Shown: positions 43,424-53,345, counted from the stretch's first letter. The stretch is DNA of 64,000 nt from JAPOXR01 sp963664715 (GCA_963664715.2 CAXXUY010000002.1:124001-188000); one strand, 5' to 3'. Numbers and translations are program-made. The notes: a model not told the origin generated them from the letters alone.

Positions 43424-44142
43424 ACGGTTCCGAGATAGGCAATTTGCACGTCCTCGTTTGCCCGGATTTCGGCAGGCTTTCCCTCAGCCAGGACCTTTCC
43501 GGAATCCATAACCGTAATGTAGTCGGCCGTTTCCATGACGACGTTCATGTTGTGCTCGATCAGCAGTATCGTGGTCTCGCCAGCCAGTGAACGCAACAAC
43601 TGCTTGAATTCCTCGACCTCGCTTTCGGCCAGTCCCTGGGTGGGTTCATCGAGAATGAACAGTTTCGGGCGCTGGCCGAGTCCCATTGCAATTTCCAGCA
43701 GCCTCTGGTGGCCATAGCTGAGGTCTCCTGCAAACTGGCGGGCGAGACCGACGATGCCAACCCGTTCCAGGACTTCCAGCACCTTGAAATCCGTTTCCGT
43801 CGTCCCTGTCCTGAAGGCACGACGAATGCCAAGAGCGACGTTTTCCCGGACAGTCAGGTTTGAGAACACGGAGGTAATCTGGAAGGTATATGCCATCCCG
43901 AGCGCAATCCGCCTGTGTGAAGGAAGCCCGGAAATGTTCCTGCCGACAAAGTGAACCGTGCCCCTGCCTGCGCGTATTCGACCGCAGACCGCAGAGACGA
44001 AAGTCGATTTTCCGGCACCATTGGGTCCGATCAGTGCCCTGACCTGTCCCTCGGGCAATTCGAAATCCACATTGTCAACGGCCATGATGCCGCCGAAGCT
44101 CTTGCATAGGCCCCGTGTTTCGAGAAGGCTCACGGTAGCCAT
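43420..44142 (-). CDS. livG: Branched-chain-type ABC transporter ATP-binding protein LivG
   Basis: 240-aa HAAT ATPase: Walker A GPNGAGKST, the LivG block ALGMAYTFQITSVFSNLTV followed by ENVALG, Walker B LFILDEPTQGL and LLIEHNMNVV. The signature motif is LSYGHQRLLEIA, a variant of the family's LSYGEQR. It pairs with LivF to drive the LivHM permease. The frame overlaps livM by 13 bp and livF by 4 bp. Confidence 0.92.
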   Translation of the reverse strand: MATVSLLETRGLCKSFGGIMAVDNVDFELPEGQVRALIGPNGAGKSTFVSAVCGRIRAGRGTVHFVGRNISGLPSHRRIALGMAYTFQITSVFSNLTVRENVALGIRRAFRTGTTETDFKVLEVLERVGIVGLARQFAGDLSYGHQRLLEIAMGLGQRPKLFILDEPTQGLAESEVEEFKQLLRSLAGETTILLIEHNMNVVMETADYITVMDSGKVLAEGKPAEIRANEDVQIAYLGTV

Positions 44143-45074
44143 TGCAACCCCCTGCGCCGCAATTCGCCCGCGATTCCCTGTGGGGCGAACAGTGTCAGGA
44201 GCACGATCGCAAGCCCGACGACCAGAAGATGCGCGGTCGTGACCTCGCTGGCCAGGTCGATCAGGTAAAAGGCGAATGCGGTCCCGACAAGTGGACCTAT
44301 CGTGGTGCCGGAACCGCCCAGCAATACCCAGAGAAGCGGCAGGATCGAATACTGGACGGATGCAAAGGTTGCCCCGGCATAGCCGAACAAGAGAGCGTAT
44401 GTTGCGCCGGCCAGACCGGAAATCGTGCCTGACACCATGACTGCAAGGTATTTGTGCAGCCAGACATCATATCCCAACATGCGGGCGCGTTCTTCGTTTT
44501 CGCGAATCGCCACGAGGCACTTGCCGAACGGGGTGCGCACCAGCGCGGCGATCGCAAGGTAAGCCAACGAAAAGATTCCGAATGCAGCGAAGTACCGGTT
44601 GGTGTGGTCGGACAGGTCGATTCCGGCAATGACCCGGTCGACCTGCTGGATGACAAATCCTTCATCTCCCCGCGTGTATTCGCTGAAGTGCAGCGAGATC
44701 AGGAATCCAGCCTGTGCAAACATGAGTGTCACGATCATGAACGCGACACCCGTGGTTCTCAGCGCAAGGAAACCGACAAGCGCCGAGACCAGCGCTGCTG
44801 AAGCCAGGCCGGCGATCAATGCCGGAACCGCGGAAAATTCCAGGTGAACCATCGACAGTCCGAGACCGTACATGCCGGCGGCAAAGAAAAGTGCATGCCC
44901 CAGGCTCAGCAGGCCGGTATAGCCGAACAGGAGATTGTAACCGACCGCGTAGACTGCCAGCACCATGATCCGTGCCAGGTTTCCGTCGTGGTAGTCGGAT
45001 ACGATGAAGAACAGCACCGCCAGCGTAGCCAGGACGCTTCCGTGGAGCAGGTGCTCTTTCTTGCTGTCGTTCAT
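44130..45074 (-). CDS. livM: Branched-chain-type ABC transporter permease LivM
   Basis: 314-aa inner-membrane permease with about eight to ten hydrophobic helices. LivM landmarks are AVYAVGYNLLFGYTGLLSLG, HALFFAAGMYG and VAIRENEERARMLGYDVWLHK, the cytoplasmic coupling loop. It overlaps livH by 4 bp and livG by 13 bp. Confidence 0.92.
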   Translation of the reverse strand: MNDSKKEHLLHGSVLATLAVLFFIVSDYHDGNLARIMVLAVYAVGYNLLFGYTGLLSLGHALFFAAGMYGLGLSMVHLEFSAVPALIAGLASAALVSALVGFLALRTTGVAFMIVTLMFAQAGFLISLHFSEYTRGDEGFVIQQVDRVIAGIDLSDHTNRYFAAFGIFSLAYLAIAALVRTPFGKCLVAIRENEERARMLGYDVWLHKYLAVMVSGTISGLAGATYALLFGYAGATFASVQYSILPLLWVLLGGSGTTIGPLVGTAFAFYLIDLASEVTTAHLLVVGLAIVLLTLFAPQGIAGELRRRGLQWLP

Positions 45075-45997
45075 TCCAGCCGCCTTCCGAACAGGCCCTG
45101 CGGCCTGAAGACCAGGACAAGCGCAACAAGCAGCGTGGCGAGGATCTTTGCCAGTGTCGGAGAGAAGAAAACCGAGATGATCCCGTCACTCATTCCAATG
45201 ATGATTGCAGCGACAATTGTTCCAGGCAGACTCCCCAACCCCCCGATGATCACGACGATGAAAGACAGTAGCAAAGGGTCTGTTCCCATCAGGTAATGCG
45301 CCTGCTGGACAGGAACGATCAGCACTGCTCCGAGCGCCGCCAGTCCTGCTCCGAATCCGAAAACCCTTCCGTAGACCTTACGAACGGGTATGCCGAACGC
45401 GGTTGCCATTTCACTGTCAAGTTGCGTCGCTCGCATGATCAGGCCGTAGCGCGTCCTGGTAATGAACTGCCAGACAGCAAAGATGATAAGCGCCGCCGCA
45501 ACGATGACCGAAAGCTTGTAGGTGGTGGTGGCAAGTCCCCACGGCCAGACCAGTTCCACTCCGTTGTCACCAAAGCCGATCCAGGGGATCGGGATGCGAG
45601 TGTTGAACGGAGGTTCAACAGGACGTGCGTCGGGACCGAACGTCATCAGCGTCACCTGCTGGATGACATAGAGGAGACCGATCGTGGCGACGATGGTCCT
45701 TTCCGGATTGTAACCCAGCCGGAACAGAACCAGCTTGTCGGCCAACACGGCAATTGCACCGACAAACAGGGGTGCGACGATGAGGGCCGCTGCAAAGCCC
45801 AGCGCCGGACTCCCGCCGGTCATCGAAGCGATCCACCACGCCCCGACCGCGCCGAGCATGAAGAACTCGCCGTGAGCCACGTTAACCACGCGCATGATGC
45901 CAAAGACCACGCTGAGACCCACCGCAGTCAGGGATATGACTGCGGTGGTGATTGCGCCTTCAAGCGTGGCCAGAAACAGGTGTGGACCGAATTCCAT
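45071..45997 (-). CDS. livH: Branched-chain-type ABC transporter permease LivH
   Basis: 308-aa permease. ISLTAVGLSVVFGIMRVVNV, AHGEFFMLGA and the coupling loop RATQLDSEMATAFGIPVRK are characteristic of LivH. It follows the binding-protein gene by 27 bp and overlaps livM by 4 bp. Confidence 0.92.
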   Translation of the reverse strand: MEFGPHLFLATLEGAITTAVISLTAVGLSVVFGIMRVVNVAHGEFFMLGAVGAWWIASMTGGSPALGFAAALIVAPLFVGAIAVLADKLVLFRLGYNPERTIVATIGLLYVIQQVTLMTFGPDARPVEPPFNTRIPIPWIGFGDNGVELVWPWGLATTTYKLSVIVAAALIIFAVWQFITRTRYGLIMRATQLDSEMATAFGIPVRKVYGRVFGFGAGLAALGAVLIVPVQQAHYLMGTDPLLLSFIVVIIGGLGSLPGTIVAAIIIGMSDGIISVFFSPTLAKILATLLVALVLVFRPQGLFGRRLE

Positions 45998-46024
45998 TAC
46001 GGTCCGCAGCAGGCTCTTGTCGCC

Positions 46025-47326
46025 TCAGAATGCCTGGGTCGTGTAGTCAACCTCATCGGGGTACAGCGTATCCTCAATCGACGTCGTGTGGACAAGGTCG
46101 AGCCTGCCATCGACGACCTTCGAAATATACTGATGCCCGAACACCTGGTGCGTCTTTCCATTGAAGAGCTTGGCGCCCTGCGGGTGGTCGTCCGAAAGCG
46201 GCAAATCCGTCATGGCTTCCACCGCCTCGATCAGCGCCGCCCTGTCTTCGGGCCCGCGATAGTCGGACGCTTCCATCCCCGCCTTGATGATGTTGAGCGT
46301 TTCCCAGCAACCAAACATGTGGGCATAGGTCGACACGTCTTTCCCGTCGGACACGGATGCACCGTTGTCATCGACGCCGACTGCCGCCCGGTACGCGGCG
46401 TCATGGCTTGTCTGGTCGGCCTGCGCATATCTCGGGAAACCTTCCCAGAAATACGAGCCTTCCAGGAAATCAAGGCCGGGACTGCGGATGTCAACGGCTT
46501 CGAGACTGTCAATGAAACCAAAGAGTTCCGGGCCGCTGGAGCCGAAGAACTCGCCGAGTTCCTTGACGAAGGTCAGCACGGCAGGGCCCACCATGACATG
46601 GTAGAGCACTTCCGTATCCTGCGGGATGTTCGGAAAGTACTTGGTGAAAGAGGTTTCGGTCGGCGGGATTGCAATCAGCGCGCTGATTGACCCCCCATTC
46701 TTCTCCACCGCCGCCGAAAAATAGTCCCGGTGATCGTGTCCGAAGGCATAGTCCGGATAGACCATCGTGATCTTCTTGCCGAGATTTCCGACGACAAAGG
46801 GAGCCATTGCCTCAACCTGACTCTTGACGTCCGTGATGCCGGGCTGGAGCGTGTAGCGGTTGAGAATCCCGCTGGCGACGTGGTGACCTTCGGAAACCAC
46901 GAAATATGGGATCTTCAGTTCGCCGGCCCTGGGGGCGGACCCGACGACCACGTGGCTGAAGAGCGTGCCGAAGGCAACGTCGCAATTCTCCTGGGTTGCG
47001 AACTTCTCAACCACCTCGGCGCCTCGCTTCGGATCTGTTCCATCATCGGCCGCAACGATTTCGAGCAGTCGTCCATTAATTCCGCCTGAATCGTTGATCC
47101 GCTGGGCTGCAGCCTGGGTCGTCCTGTCATACCACCTGCCATAGGCAGCGCCGATTCCGGTTCTGTGAACCTGGAAACCGATGCGGACGGGGTCGGAACC
47201 TTGCGCCTGTGCAAACCTGCTTACCGGCAGGGTGCCTGCGGCAGTCAGCGCACCGACGCCGGCTCCAAGTCCCTTAAGCGCGTTTCTCCGTGTCAACAAA
47301 TTCACTGGCCCGTGTTTGACTTTCAT
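46025..47326 (-). CDS. ABC transporter substrate-binding protein, LivK/HAAT type with Tat signal
   Basis: 433-aa periplasmic binding protein of the type I (Peripla_BP_6) class. Its leader contains TRRNALKGLGAGVGALTAAG, a twin-arginine signal, which suggests export in folded form. The mature start VRIGFQVHRTG, the region RINDSGGINGRLLEIVAADD and the hinge DVAFGTLFSHVV are typical. GGGAGA is 6 bases before ATG 47326; the frame extends further upstream to 47443 without support. The ligand pocket cannot be read from sequence. It belongs with LivHMGF. Confidence 0.9.
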   Translation of the reverse strand: MKVKHGPVNLLTRRNALKGLGAGVGALTAAGTLPVSRFAQAQGSDPVRIGFQVHRTGIGAAYGRWYDRTTQAAAQRINDSGGINGRLLEIVAADDGTDPKRGAEVVEKFATQENCDVAFGTLFSHVVVGSAPRAGELKIPYFVVSEGHHVASGILNRYTLQPGITDVKSQVEAMAPFVVGNLGKKITMVYPDYAFGHDHRDYFSAAVEKNGGSISALIAIPPTETSFTKYFPNIPQDTEVLYHVMVGPAVLTFVKELGEFFGSSGPELFGFIDSLEAVDIRSPGLDFLEGSYFWEGFPRYAQADQTSHDAAYRAAVGVDDNGASVSDGKDVSTYAHMFGCWETLNIIKAGMEASDYRGPEDRAALIEAVEAMTDLPLSDDHPQGAKLFNGKTHQVFGHQYISKVVDGRLDLVHTTSIEDTLYPDEVDYTTQAF

Positions 47327-47435
47327 TGTCTTTCTCCCTGAATTCCGAACGATACGGCCGGTGGCCTTCCACTTGAAAAATCGTGCAGCAAAGAACCTTC
47401 TGAGTCCAGTTCTTTCGTGCGTGCCGCGATCGAAT

Positions 47436-48860
47436 TCATGCACCGCGCGGCGATGCCAGCAGCCAGAGGCTCAACAGGGTGTAAAGGATCATGAATGCGG
47501 AAATCGGCAACTGGCTCAGCACGGCACGCCCGCCCGAACCGTAGATGCGTCTCGCGATTTCGTGGGCGGACACGACGGCAACGACATGTCCGAGCACGAC
47601 CGCGAGGCACTGGCTAAGCCAAATGACCCGCACTGAGCCAAGCGTGTTGAAGAAACCGGTCGTTACATAGAATGTGCCCAGGCCCAGGTAATCTGAACCA
47701 TCATGGAGCGGATCGGACATGGCGGCAACGGTATACTGGATGTTGACCATGAACGCCGTCAGGAAGTGTGCAAAATGATACCCCAGGGCAATAGGCAGAA
47801 CGGATATTGCAAGCCTCCTGAAGGATTCACTGAAACCGGCTTCCAATGGTGGTCCATCAACGCTTCGGGCAAGTAGGGTGCCCAGCCAGACACTGAAGCC
47901 GAATACGGCAACCAGCAGTCCCGGTGCAGCCAGGATGCCTGCAATCGTTTCGCCGACCACCGCCGACCGTCCCGGGAACTCGAGCGGGTTGACTCCGATG
48001 AGTGCCAGCCACCAGAACGTTTCGTTCAATCCGTCGAAACTGCCCGTTCCCAGGGCGATCAGTGAAAACAGCCCGATACCGATCGGGACATCGCGGAAGC
48101 GTACAAGTTGCCAGCCTGGCAAACCAAGTTCTGATGTTTCCCTTGAAGGCCTGAATGGAGAGAGCTTGGCGATCAGCCCGAACAGAACCGTGAAACACTC
48201 GCAGTTTCCGAGCCATGCATCGCGACCAAAGACCAGCATACCGGCGAATGTGAATGTCCAGTAGGCTGCAACGAAACCGGCCAGTCTGGCCGGGTTGTCT
48301 GGTGCCGGGTCTGCCAGTGCCAGCATGTGAAATCCCAGCAACGACAGAACTGCTATCGAATGGCTGGCCCAATTCGGAAGTGGAGCAAGAATGGGAGCCC
48401 GGCCGCGCACAAGGACCCGGTGAAGGCCGGTCCAGGGGTTGATCCAACTCCAGAGATCGCCGACGACTCCCTGGATGAACAGCAATGCCATCCACCAGAC
48501 AGTCCAAACCATCAATGGCAGGGGGTTGGAAAGGGGATCGTCCTGCCCATTATAACCGACTGCAACCAGTGCAGTCAGCAGCACCAGGGCTGCAAGACTG
48601 GTTGCAGTCTGTAGTGCATGCGGAAGGTTCAGTGATGGCAGGCGAAAGGTGGAGAAAACCCTTTGCGAGAGGTGCGACGGTGCAATCGCCAGTATCAGTA
48701 CCGTCAACGCGACCGCCGCAATGCCCGCCGAGATGTAGAGTTCCGTGGGAAGCAGTAGCACGAAGCTCTGCTCCGAAGTATGTGCCGCGGAAACAGTTGG
48801 CTGCAGGCACGGGGTGAGAAGTGCAACCAGCCAGAGTGGCAGGTTCTGAACTTTGATCAT
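47436..48860 (-). CDS. Multi-pass membrane protein of unknown function
   Basis: About 474 aa, with an N-terminal signal-like segment (LPLWLVALLTPCLQPTVSAA) and roughly twelve hydrophobic helices. I do not recognise the family. Conserved-looking polar signatures inside the membrane part are GDLWSWINPWTGLHR, ECFTVLFGLIAKLSPF, ALGYHFAHFLTAFMVNIQYT and GHVVAVVSAHEIA, several with His, which hints at metal or heme binding. It lies 110 bp upstream of the binding-protein gene on the same strand and may be co-transcribed. Start ATG 48860 is a choice; the frame is open to 48887. Confidence 0.65.
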   Translation of the reverse strand: MIKVQNLPLWLVALLTPCLQPTVSAAHTSEQSFVLLLPTELYISAGIAAVALTVLILAIAPSHLSQRVFSTFRLPSLNLPHALQTATSLAALVLLTALVAVGYNGQDDPLSNPLPLMVWTVWWMALLFIQGVVGDLWSWINPWTGLHRVLVRGRAPILAPLPNWASHSIAVLSLLGFHMLALADPAPDNPARLAGFVAAYWTFTFAGMLVFGRDAWLGNCECFTVLFGLIAKLSPFRPSRETSELGLPGWQLVRFRDVPIGIGLFSLIALGTGSFDGLNETFWWLALIGVNPLEFPGRSAVVGETIAGILAAPGLLVAVFGFSVWLGTLLARSVDGPPLEAGFSESFRRLAISVLPIALGYHFAHFLTAFMVNIQYTVAAMSDPLHDGSDYLGLGTFYVTTGFFNTLGSVRVIWLSQCLAVVLGHVVAVVSAHEIARRIYGSGGRAVLSQLPISAFMILYTLLSLWLLASPRGA

Positions 48861-48887
48861 CCGACCGTCAATTCCCCGGGCAAGCAT

Positions 48888-49209
48888 AATGGCAAGTCAG
48901 GTTTCCCCTGAGTCCACCATTGTATACCGAATGCATGATGAAAGGCACGGACAGTGAGCAGCTTCATCTCGATTGCTGGTCTGCGGCGTCGATGTTCAGC
49001 CCGTTGCCGAATGACGGTGAATTGCCGGCTTCCGAGGTCGCGGCAATAGAACTCACGGTATCCGTGAAGACCGATGCCGAATTTTCAGGTTGCGGCGCGT
49101 CAATTGCTCATGTTCATCGAATGGACATGCCAGCAGCGGCGAACGATCATTGCCGGTTTTCCGACTTCCGGACCATGTGTTGGTCTTGAGACCGATCGGC
49201 ACCTTGAGT
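48888..49209. other. Intergenic, nothing recognised
   Basis: About 320 bp between the membrane protein gene start and the DUF3329 gene end. Small plus-strand frames exist but lack ribosome sites and family resemblance. Confidence 0.4.
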
Positions 49210-49398
49210 TTATTCGTTTGGTTTCCAGTCAACAAAGAAACGCCATCCGGCGTACAGCCCGATTCCCAGAAACAGCACTCCCCAAAATGGGCCACCGGAG
49301 ACAAACTCGAGGATCGCCCAGGCAACGCAGAACCCTACCGTTGCAATCCTTCGCCACAATGGCTGGAAGAAGGGGTGGTTCAGGTCAAAGATCTTCAT
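49210..49398 (-). CDS. DUF3329 family small membrane protein
   Basis: 62 aa: HPFFQPLWRRIATVGFCVAW, AILEFVSGGPFWGVLFLGIG, then LYAGWRFFVDWKP. This is the pattern of DUF3329 proteins, small two-helix membrane proteins (FF-PLWRR, WA-FE, G-PFW-VLF). Function unknown. It stands alone. Confidence 0.65.
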   Translation of the reverse strand: MKIFDLNHPFFQPLWRRIATVGFCVAWAILEFVSGGPFWGVLFLGIGLYAGWRFFVDWKPNE

Positions 49399-50338
49399 CG
49401 GCTTGGGTCACGAATTATCAACATGTATGTCGCCAGTCTCTTCTCCGGCAATCCAGGCAATCGCGCCCTGCCGGCCAGTTTTCGATCCGGTCAAGATTAG
49501 CGACAATTCTTCAACTGCGAAAGACAACAATCCCGCTGACCAAAACCAATGACTTGCGGCATGTTGCGGCTGACGTGGAGGAGAGATTTGCCTTGCCTGC
49601 CAGTCGACCAGGGAACATCCACTTCCCGTACAATATGCTGCACGCCCGTTGCAGCCATCGGGTTGCACGTGAATGTCTTTTTGAAATGAGTTGCGCTGGT
49701 GATGACAATGCACTGCATCCGCGGCCCACCGTGCACTCTCCCGGTATAGTTCCTGGATCCCGTTTCCTGCACGACCGCTTTCCGGGGGTCTTGAGTGTTG
49801 ATCTGCATGATCCGCCAGGCAAAACCGCCATTCCCGCTCCCAGATTCCCGTCGAAAGCAGCCTGTTCGACAATTTGCACCTCGATTTCTGCATCCTACAT
49901 TGCAGGCAGCCACCACAGTCGTGACATGGGAATTCTCCGCCCCCGTCCTTCTCGTTCTTCCAATCTCGATTTGCTGGAGCGCTGCCCTGCTCCGGGTCCG
50001 CAGATGGCCGAACACCGGTCGGAAGAAAATTGCCACAGCACCAGTTTGGCCAGCGAACCGCTCACCGCCGCGGCAATGCCAACACAAGCAGCGCGGGAGT
50101 TCAATCCATGTGCATCCAGGGCGAATCGCCCATGTCTGCCTTCATTGCAAAACTGCAGCGTTGTCAGTGGTTCGGCACAACATCAGTCGCAAATGGTCCA
50201 GAACAGGCAATCAACACCGTTGTTGCAGTGCGGCAATTTGTTCAGTTAATTGTTGCGATGCAGCATCCCGGCAAGTAGAGATCAAATGGGCACGGACCCC
50301 GCGGTCCGTACCAGTGGTTCACATTTTGGATTGCCAGG
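49399..50338. other. Long intergenic region upstream of ccr
   Basis: About 940 bp. Several long overlapping frames occur on both strands, but none has a ribosome site, a family match or coding-like composition. A TTGC-N6-GCAA inverted repeat occurs near 50224-50237, about 105 bp before ccr, and might be a control site. Confidence 0.4.
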
Positions 50339-51640
50339 ATGGACAAACTAACGACAGATCAATCGAGACCTCACGAGACTTCCGGATCCGGTCGGAAGCG
50401 CGTGTATGAAATCGGTGAAATCCCGCCTCTCGGGCACGTGCCTGACAGGATGAAGGCCTGGGTCATTCGGCCAGACCGCCTCGGCGAGCCGGAATTGGCG
50501 ATGCAGGAGGAGGAGGTTTCCATTCCTGCCATTGACAGCCAGGAGGTCCTGGTCCTCGTGATGGCAGCCGGTGTCAACTACAACGGTGTCTGGGCCGCGC
50601 TTGGCCAACCTGTGTCTACCTTTGACGTTCACGGTGCCGAGTTCCACATTGCCGGCTCTGACGCATCCGGGATCGTGTGGGCAGTTGGCGAGAAAGTGCG
50701 CCGATGGAAAGTCGGTGACGAGGTCGTGATCCACTGCAACCAGGATGATGGGGACGACGAGGAGTGCAATGGCGGTGATCCCATGTTTTCCACGAGCCAG
50801 CGGATCTGGGGATACGAAACCCCCGACGGGTCTTTCGCCCAGTTCTGCCGGGTCCAGGCACGGCAACTGATGCCTCGGCCACGCCACCTGACCTGGGAAG
50901 AATCGGCCTGCTATACCTTGACGCTGGCAACGGCGTACCGGATGCTGTTTGGCCACCGTCCAAATATCCTCCGCCCCGGACAGAACGTACTTGTCTGGGG
51001 CGCATCCGGCGGTCTCGGATCATACGCAATCCAGTTGATCAATACGGCCGGAGCCAATGCTGTCGGCGTGATCTCCGACGAGAACAAGCGGGATTTCGTG
51101 CTCGATCTGGGGGCAAGGGGTGTCATCAATCGAAGCGAGTTCAAGTGCTGGGGTTCCCTGCCCACCGTGAATTCACCCGAGTACCGCGATTGGTTCAGCG
51201 AGGTCCGGAAATTCGGCCGGGCAATCTGGGACATTACCGGCAAGGGCAACAATGTCGACATGGTCTTTGAGCACCCGGGTGAGGCCACCTTCCCGGTTTC
51301 GACCTTTGTTGTGAAACGGGGCGGGATGGTCGTGATCTGTGCAGGAACCAGCGGTTACAACCTGACAATGGATGCCCGCTATGTCTGGATGCATCAGAAA
51401 CGCATCCAGGGTTCGCATTTTGCCAACCTCAAGCAGGCCAGCCAGGCCAACCGGTTGATGCTCGAAAGGCGACTGGACCCCTGCATGTCGGAAGTGTTTA
51501 CATGGGACCGGATCCCGCATGCACACACGAAAATGATGCGGAACCTGCACAAGCCCGGCAACATGGCCGTGATGGTCTCGTCGCCTCGGCCGGGGCTGCG
51601 GACGATAGAGGATGCACGGGAGTCCGTTCCCAGCCAGTGA
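50339..51640 (+). CDS. ccr: Crotonyl-CoA carboxylase/reductase
   Basis: 433 aa; near-complete agreement with alphaproteobacterial Ccr. Signature stretches: YEIGEIPPLGHVP, AAGVNYNGVWAALG, CNQDDGDDEECNGGDPMF, RIWGYETPDGSFAQF, NADPH-binding LVWGASGGLGSYAIQL, DMVFEHPGEATFPVS and HQKRIQGSHFANLKQA. It reductively carboxylates crotonyl-CoA to ethylmalonyl-CoA, the defining step of the ethylmalonyl-CoA pathway and the step before Ecm (epimerase between). It stands alone, unlike loci where ccr and ecm are neighbours. Confidence 0.96.
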   Translation: MDKLTTDQSRPHETSGSGRKRVYEIGEIPPLGHVPDRMKAWVIRPDRLGEPELAMQEEEVSIPAIDSQEVLVLVMAAGVNYNGVWAALGQPVSTFDVHGAEFHIAGSDASGIVWAVGEKVRRWKVGDEVVIHCNQDDGDDEECNGGDPMFSTSQRIWGYETPDGSFAQFCRVQARQLMPRPRHLTWEESACYTLTLATAYRMLFGHRPNILRPGQNVLVWGASGGLGSYAIQLINTAGANAVGVISDENKRDFVLDLGARGVINRSEFKCWGSLPTVNSPEYRDWFSEVRKFGRAIWDITGKGNNVDMVFEHPGEATFPVSTFVVKRGGMVVICAGTSGYNLTMDARYVWMHQKRIQGSHFANLKQASQANRLMLERRLDPCMSEVFTWDRIPHAHTKMMRNLHKPGNMAVMVSSPRPGLRTIEDARESVPSQ

Positions 51641-52239
51641 ATGGTGCGAGACGACAATGTCCGTGACGGGATTCCCGTTTCCGGGTCAGCGTGCGATCGG
51701 AATACAAATCGAGATTCCGACAGGCGTACGAACGCACTTTCGGAACCCGGAAAACCCCCAACTGAATCACTTGACAGGCAACACAGGTGTTCGTGGCCTC
51801 CAGCAAGAGTTGCACGGGCAATTGACCGTTTGTCCAGCTATCACGGTTGCGGGTTTGCAGGTTGTTTTGCCGGGGATCGGGCGATCTGTTTCGGACTCGA
51901 TCGGCGTCTGACAATTTGGAGTCCGGAACAGCCCGCAACATCCCTTCTCTTTCCCGGCAGCCTTGCAGCAACTCTTGCTTTCCGGGAGATTGCGGAAGGG
52001 TTCCTTCCCGGAAACGTTGTTTCCGGCAAGGCAGGTTTGTTGGTTTTCGAGATAGATTCACCTGGGCCGGGTGGCTGATTACGGCAGTGTGGGCGTTCTG
52101 CCATCCCCGGCAGTGCGGGCCGGATCCCGCGCGTGGCGTGAGGTGTTTGAGAAGAGGGATGGCCCGTGCGGTGCTCGCCGCCGGGCCGGTAGCCGTCCGT
52201 ACAACTCGATTGGAATTTGTCGCTGTCCGGCGAGGACTA

Positions 52240-52510
52240 CGTTGCCACAGAAGTCTGGAGAGAGGCAAAGCTCCTTTGCTGCCCCGAGCATCCGGTGGGG
52301 CGGCTGTGGTTTGTCTGCCCCGGCACCTGCCGACGAATCGCGCTTGGGGGGATGCCCTCATTCCCCGCTGGTATTGCCCTGGCGCCCACATGACATGGTT
52401 ACTGCTGGCCCTCAGCTTTGCGGCACGGCAGCCGGGCACGCTGGACGAGTCTGAGGCGGCGACGCTGGCTGCAGAGACGGAACCGAGCCTGGGGGCGGTG
52501 CCGGAGCACT
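52240..52510 (+). pseudogene. Possible remnant of a transposon-associated Cys/His protein
   Basis: Pieces in different frames (CCPEHPVGRLWFVCPGTCRR near 52278; ALIPRWYCPGAHMTWLLLAL then SFAARQPGTLDESEAATLAA near 52357-52480) look like parts of one protein. I associate a pattern CPxHPxGGCGFARHGTY...ARWYC...LPDCLAARLxGTL with uncharacterised genes accompanying transposition ATPases. The match is from memory and weak; the frame is clearly broken. Confidence 0.35.
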
Positions 52511-52537
52511 CCCGCAAACGCGGCATTTCGAGGAACG

Positions 52538-52605
52538 CTGTCACCGCCATCGTCAGGCGGCAACGGGAACGTGCCTGAGGCCAGGAGCTTTCACACCGTC
52601 TTGAC
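52538..52605. repeat. Imperfect direct repeat, copy 1
   Basis: About 75% identical over ~68 bp to 53834-53902. Both begin CTGTCACCGCCAT, carry a CCGCC-N7-GGCGG hairpin and end in TTTCACAC plus a GTCT segment. Copies flank the ferric-reductase-like gene in the same orientation. Confidence 0.6.
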
Positions 52606-52733
52606 CGACAATGGAACGACCGGAATGTCCGGGAAAGGATGTATCCACGGCAATTCCGCGCCTGCACCGCCGAGCAGGACACCATCGGTCAGCAAGACAG
52701 GCTCGGCCTTGCCCGAACAGGATGATGAAGCGA

Positions 52734-53345
52734 TTATCTCGTGATGAACACTTGGCGCCGGCGGGCGAACTGGTACCAGATGCGATAGGCCTGCAGCAGC
52801 CCCAGGGGCAGGAAGTGCACGAGCGCTGGCCCCAGCCCTCCCCAGTCATGCAGGGCGGCCCAGTGCACGAGCGTCAGGATTGCTGCTCCATAGACCCAGC
52901 GCTGCAGCGCCTTCCATCGGGGGCCCATGATACGTACGCAGTAATCCATCGAGGTGGCGGCCAGCGGGATGAAGATGAAGAAGGCAAGCCAGCCTGTCCA
53001 GATGTCCAGTCGCATTGCCTCGTCGAGGATCCTTGCGAGCGTTTCGGCATCCATCAGGTAGAGAACCGTGTGCGCAAGCGCATAGCTGAAGGCCGCCACG
53101 CCGAAATATCGCCGGTTCCTGATCAGCCATCTCGGACCGCGCCAACCCTTGAAGACTATCGCGAGCGGTGTTGCCATGAGAGCAATGATCATGAAGCGTG
53201 CAGCGAATTCTCCAGTCGGGTGCAGCAGTTCGTGAATCACGCGCGGAGATGGAGATTCCGCGATCTCGCCGATCATCCCGGCGGCGGGAAAGGCCAGAAG
53301 AGCCCAAAGCCAGTATGGAGAAACTGCAGAAAATAGTCTTGACAT
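52734..53345 (-). CDS. Ferric-reductase-like transmembrane protein (MsrQ-like)
   Basis: 203-aa integral membrane protein with about six helices and paired histidines suited to b-heme binding: HELLHPTGEFAARF, FSYALAHTVLYLM and LTLVHWAALHDW. This is the ferric_reduct domain as in MsrQ, the heme subunit for the periplasmic methionine sulfoxide reductase MsrP. No msrP gene is adjacent, so the partner is unclear. CAGGA is 8 bases before ATG 53345. The gene sits alone between two copies of an imperfect repeat. Confidence 0.75.
   Translation of the reverse strand: MSRLFSAVSPYWLWALLAFPAAGMIGEIAESPSPRVIHELLHPTGEFAARFMIIALMATPLAIVFKGWRGPRWLIRNRRYFGVAAFSYALAHTVLYLMDAETLARILDEAMRLDIWTGWLAFFIFIPLAATSMDYCVRIMGPRWKALQRWVYGAAILTLVHWAALHDWGGLGPALVHFLPLGLLQAYRIWYQFARRRQVFITR

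Larger units (their letters stand above)
51641..52733. other. Relic-containing spacer downstream of ccr
   Basis: About 1.1 kb without an intact gene. It holds a frame-broken remnant (52240-52510) and the first of two imperfect ~68-bp repeats (52538-52605). Confidence 0.45.

Noticed and set aside
49074..50249. Long plus-strand frame of 391 codons before ccr
   Set aside because: Overlapping long frames on both strands are common in GC-rich spacers; the translation is rich in Arg, Pro, Ser and Cys without any domain pattern.
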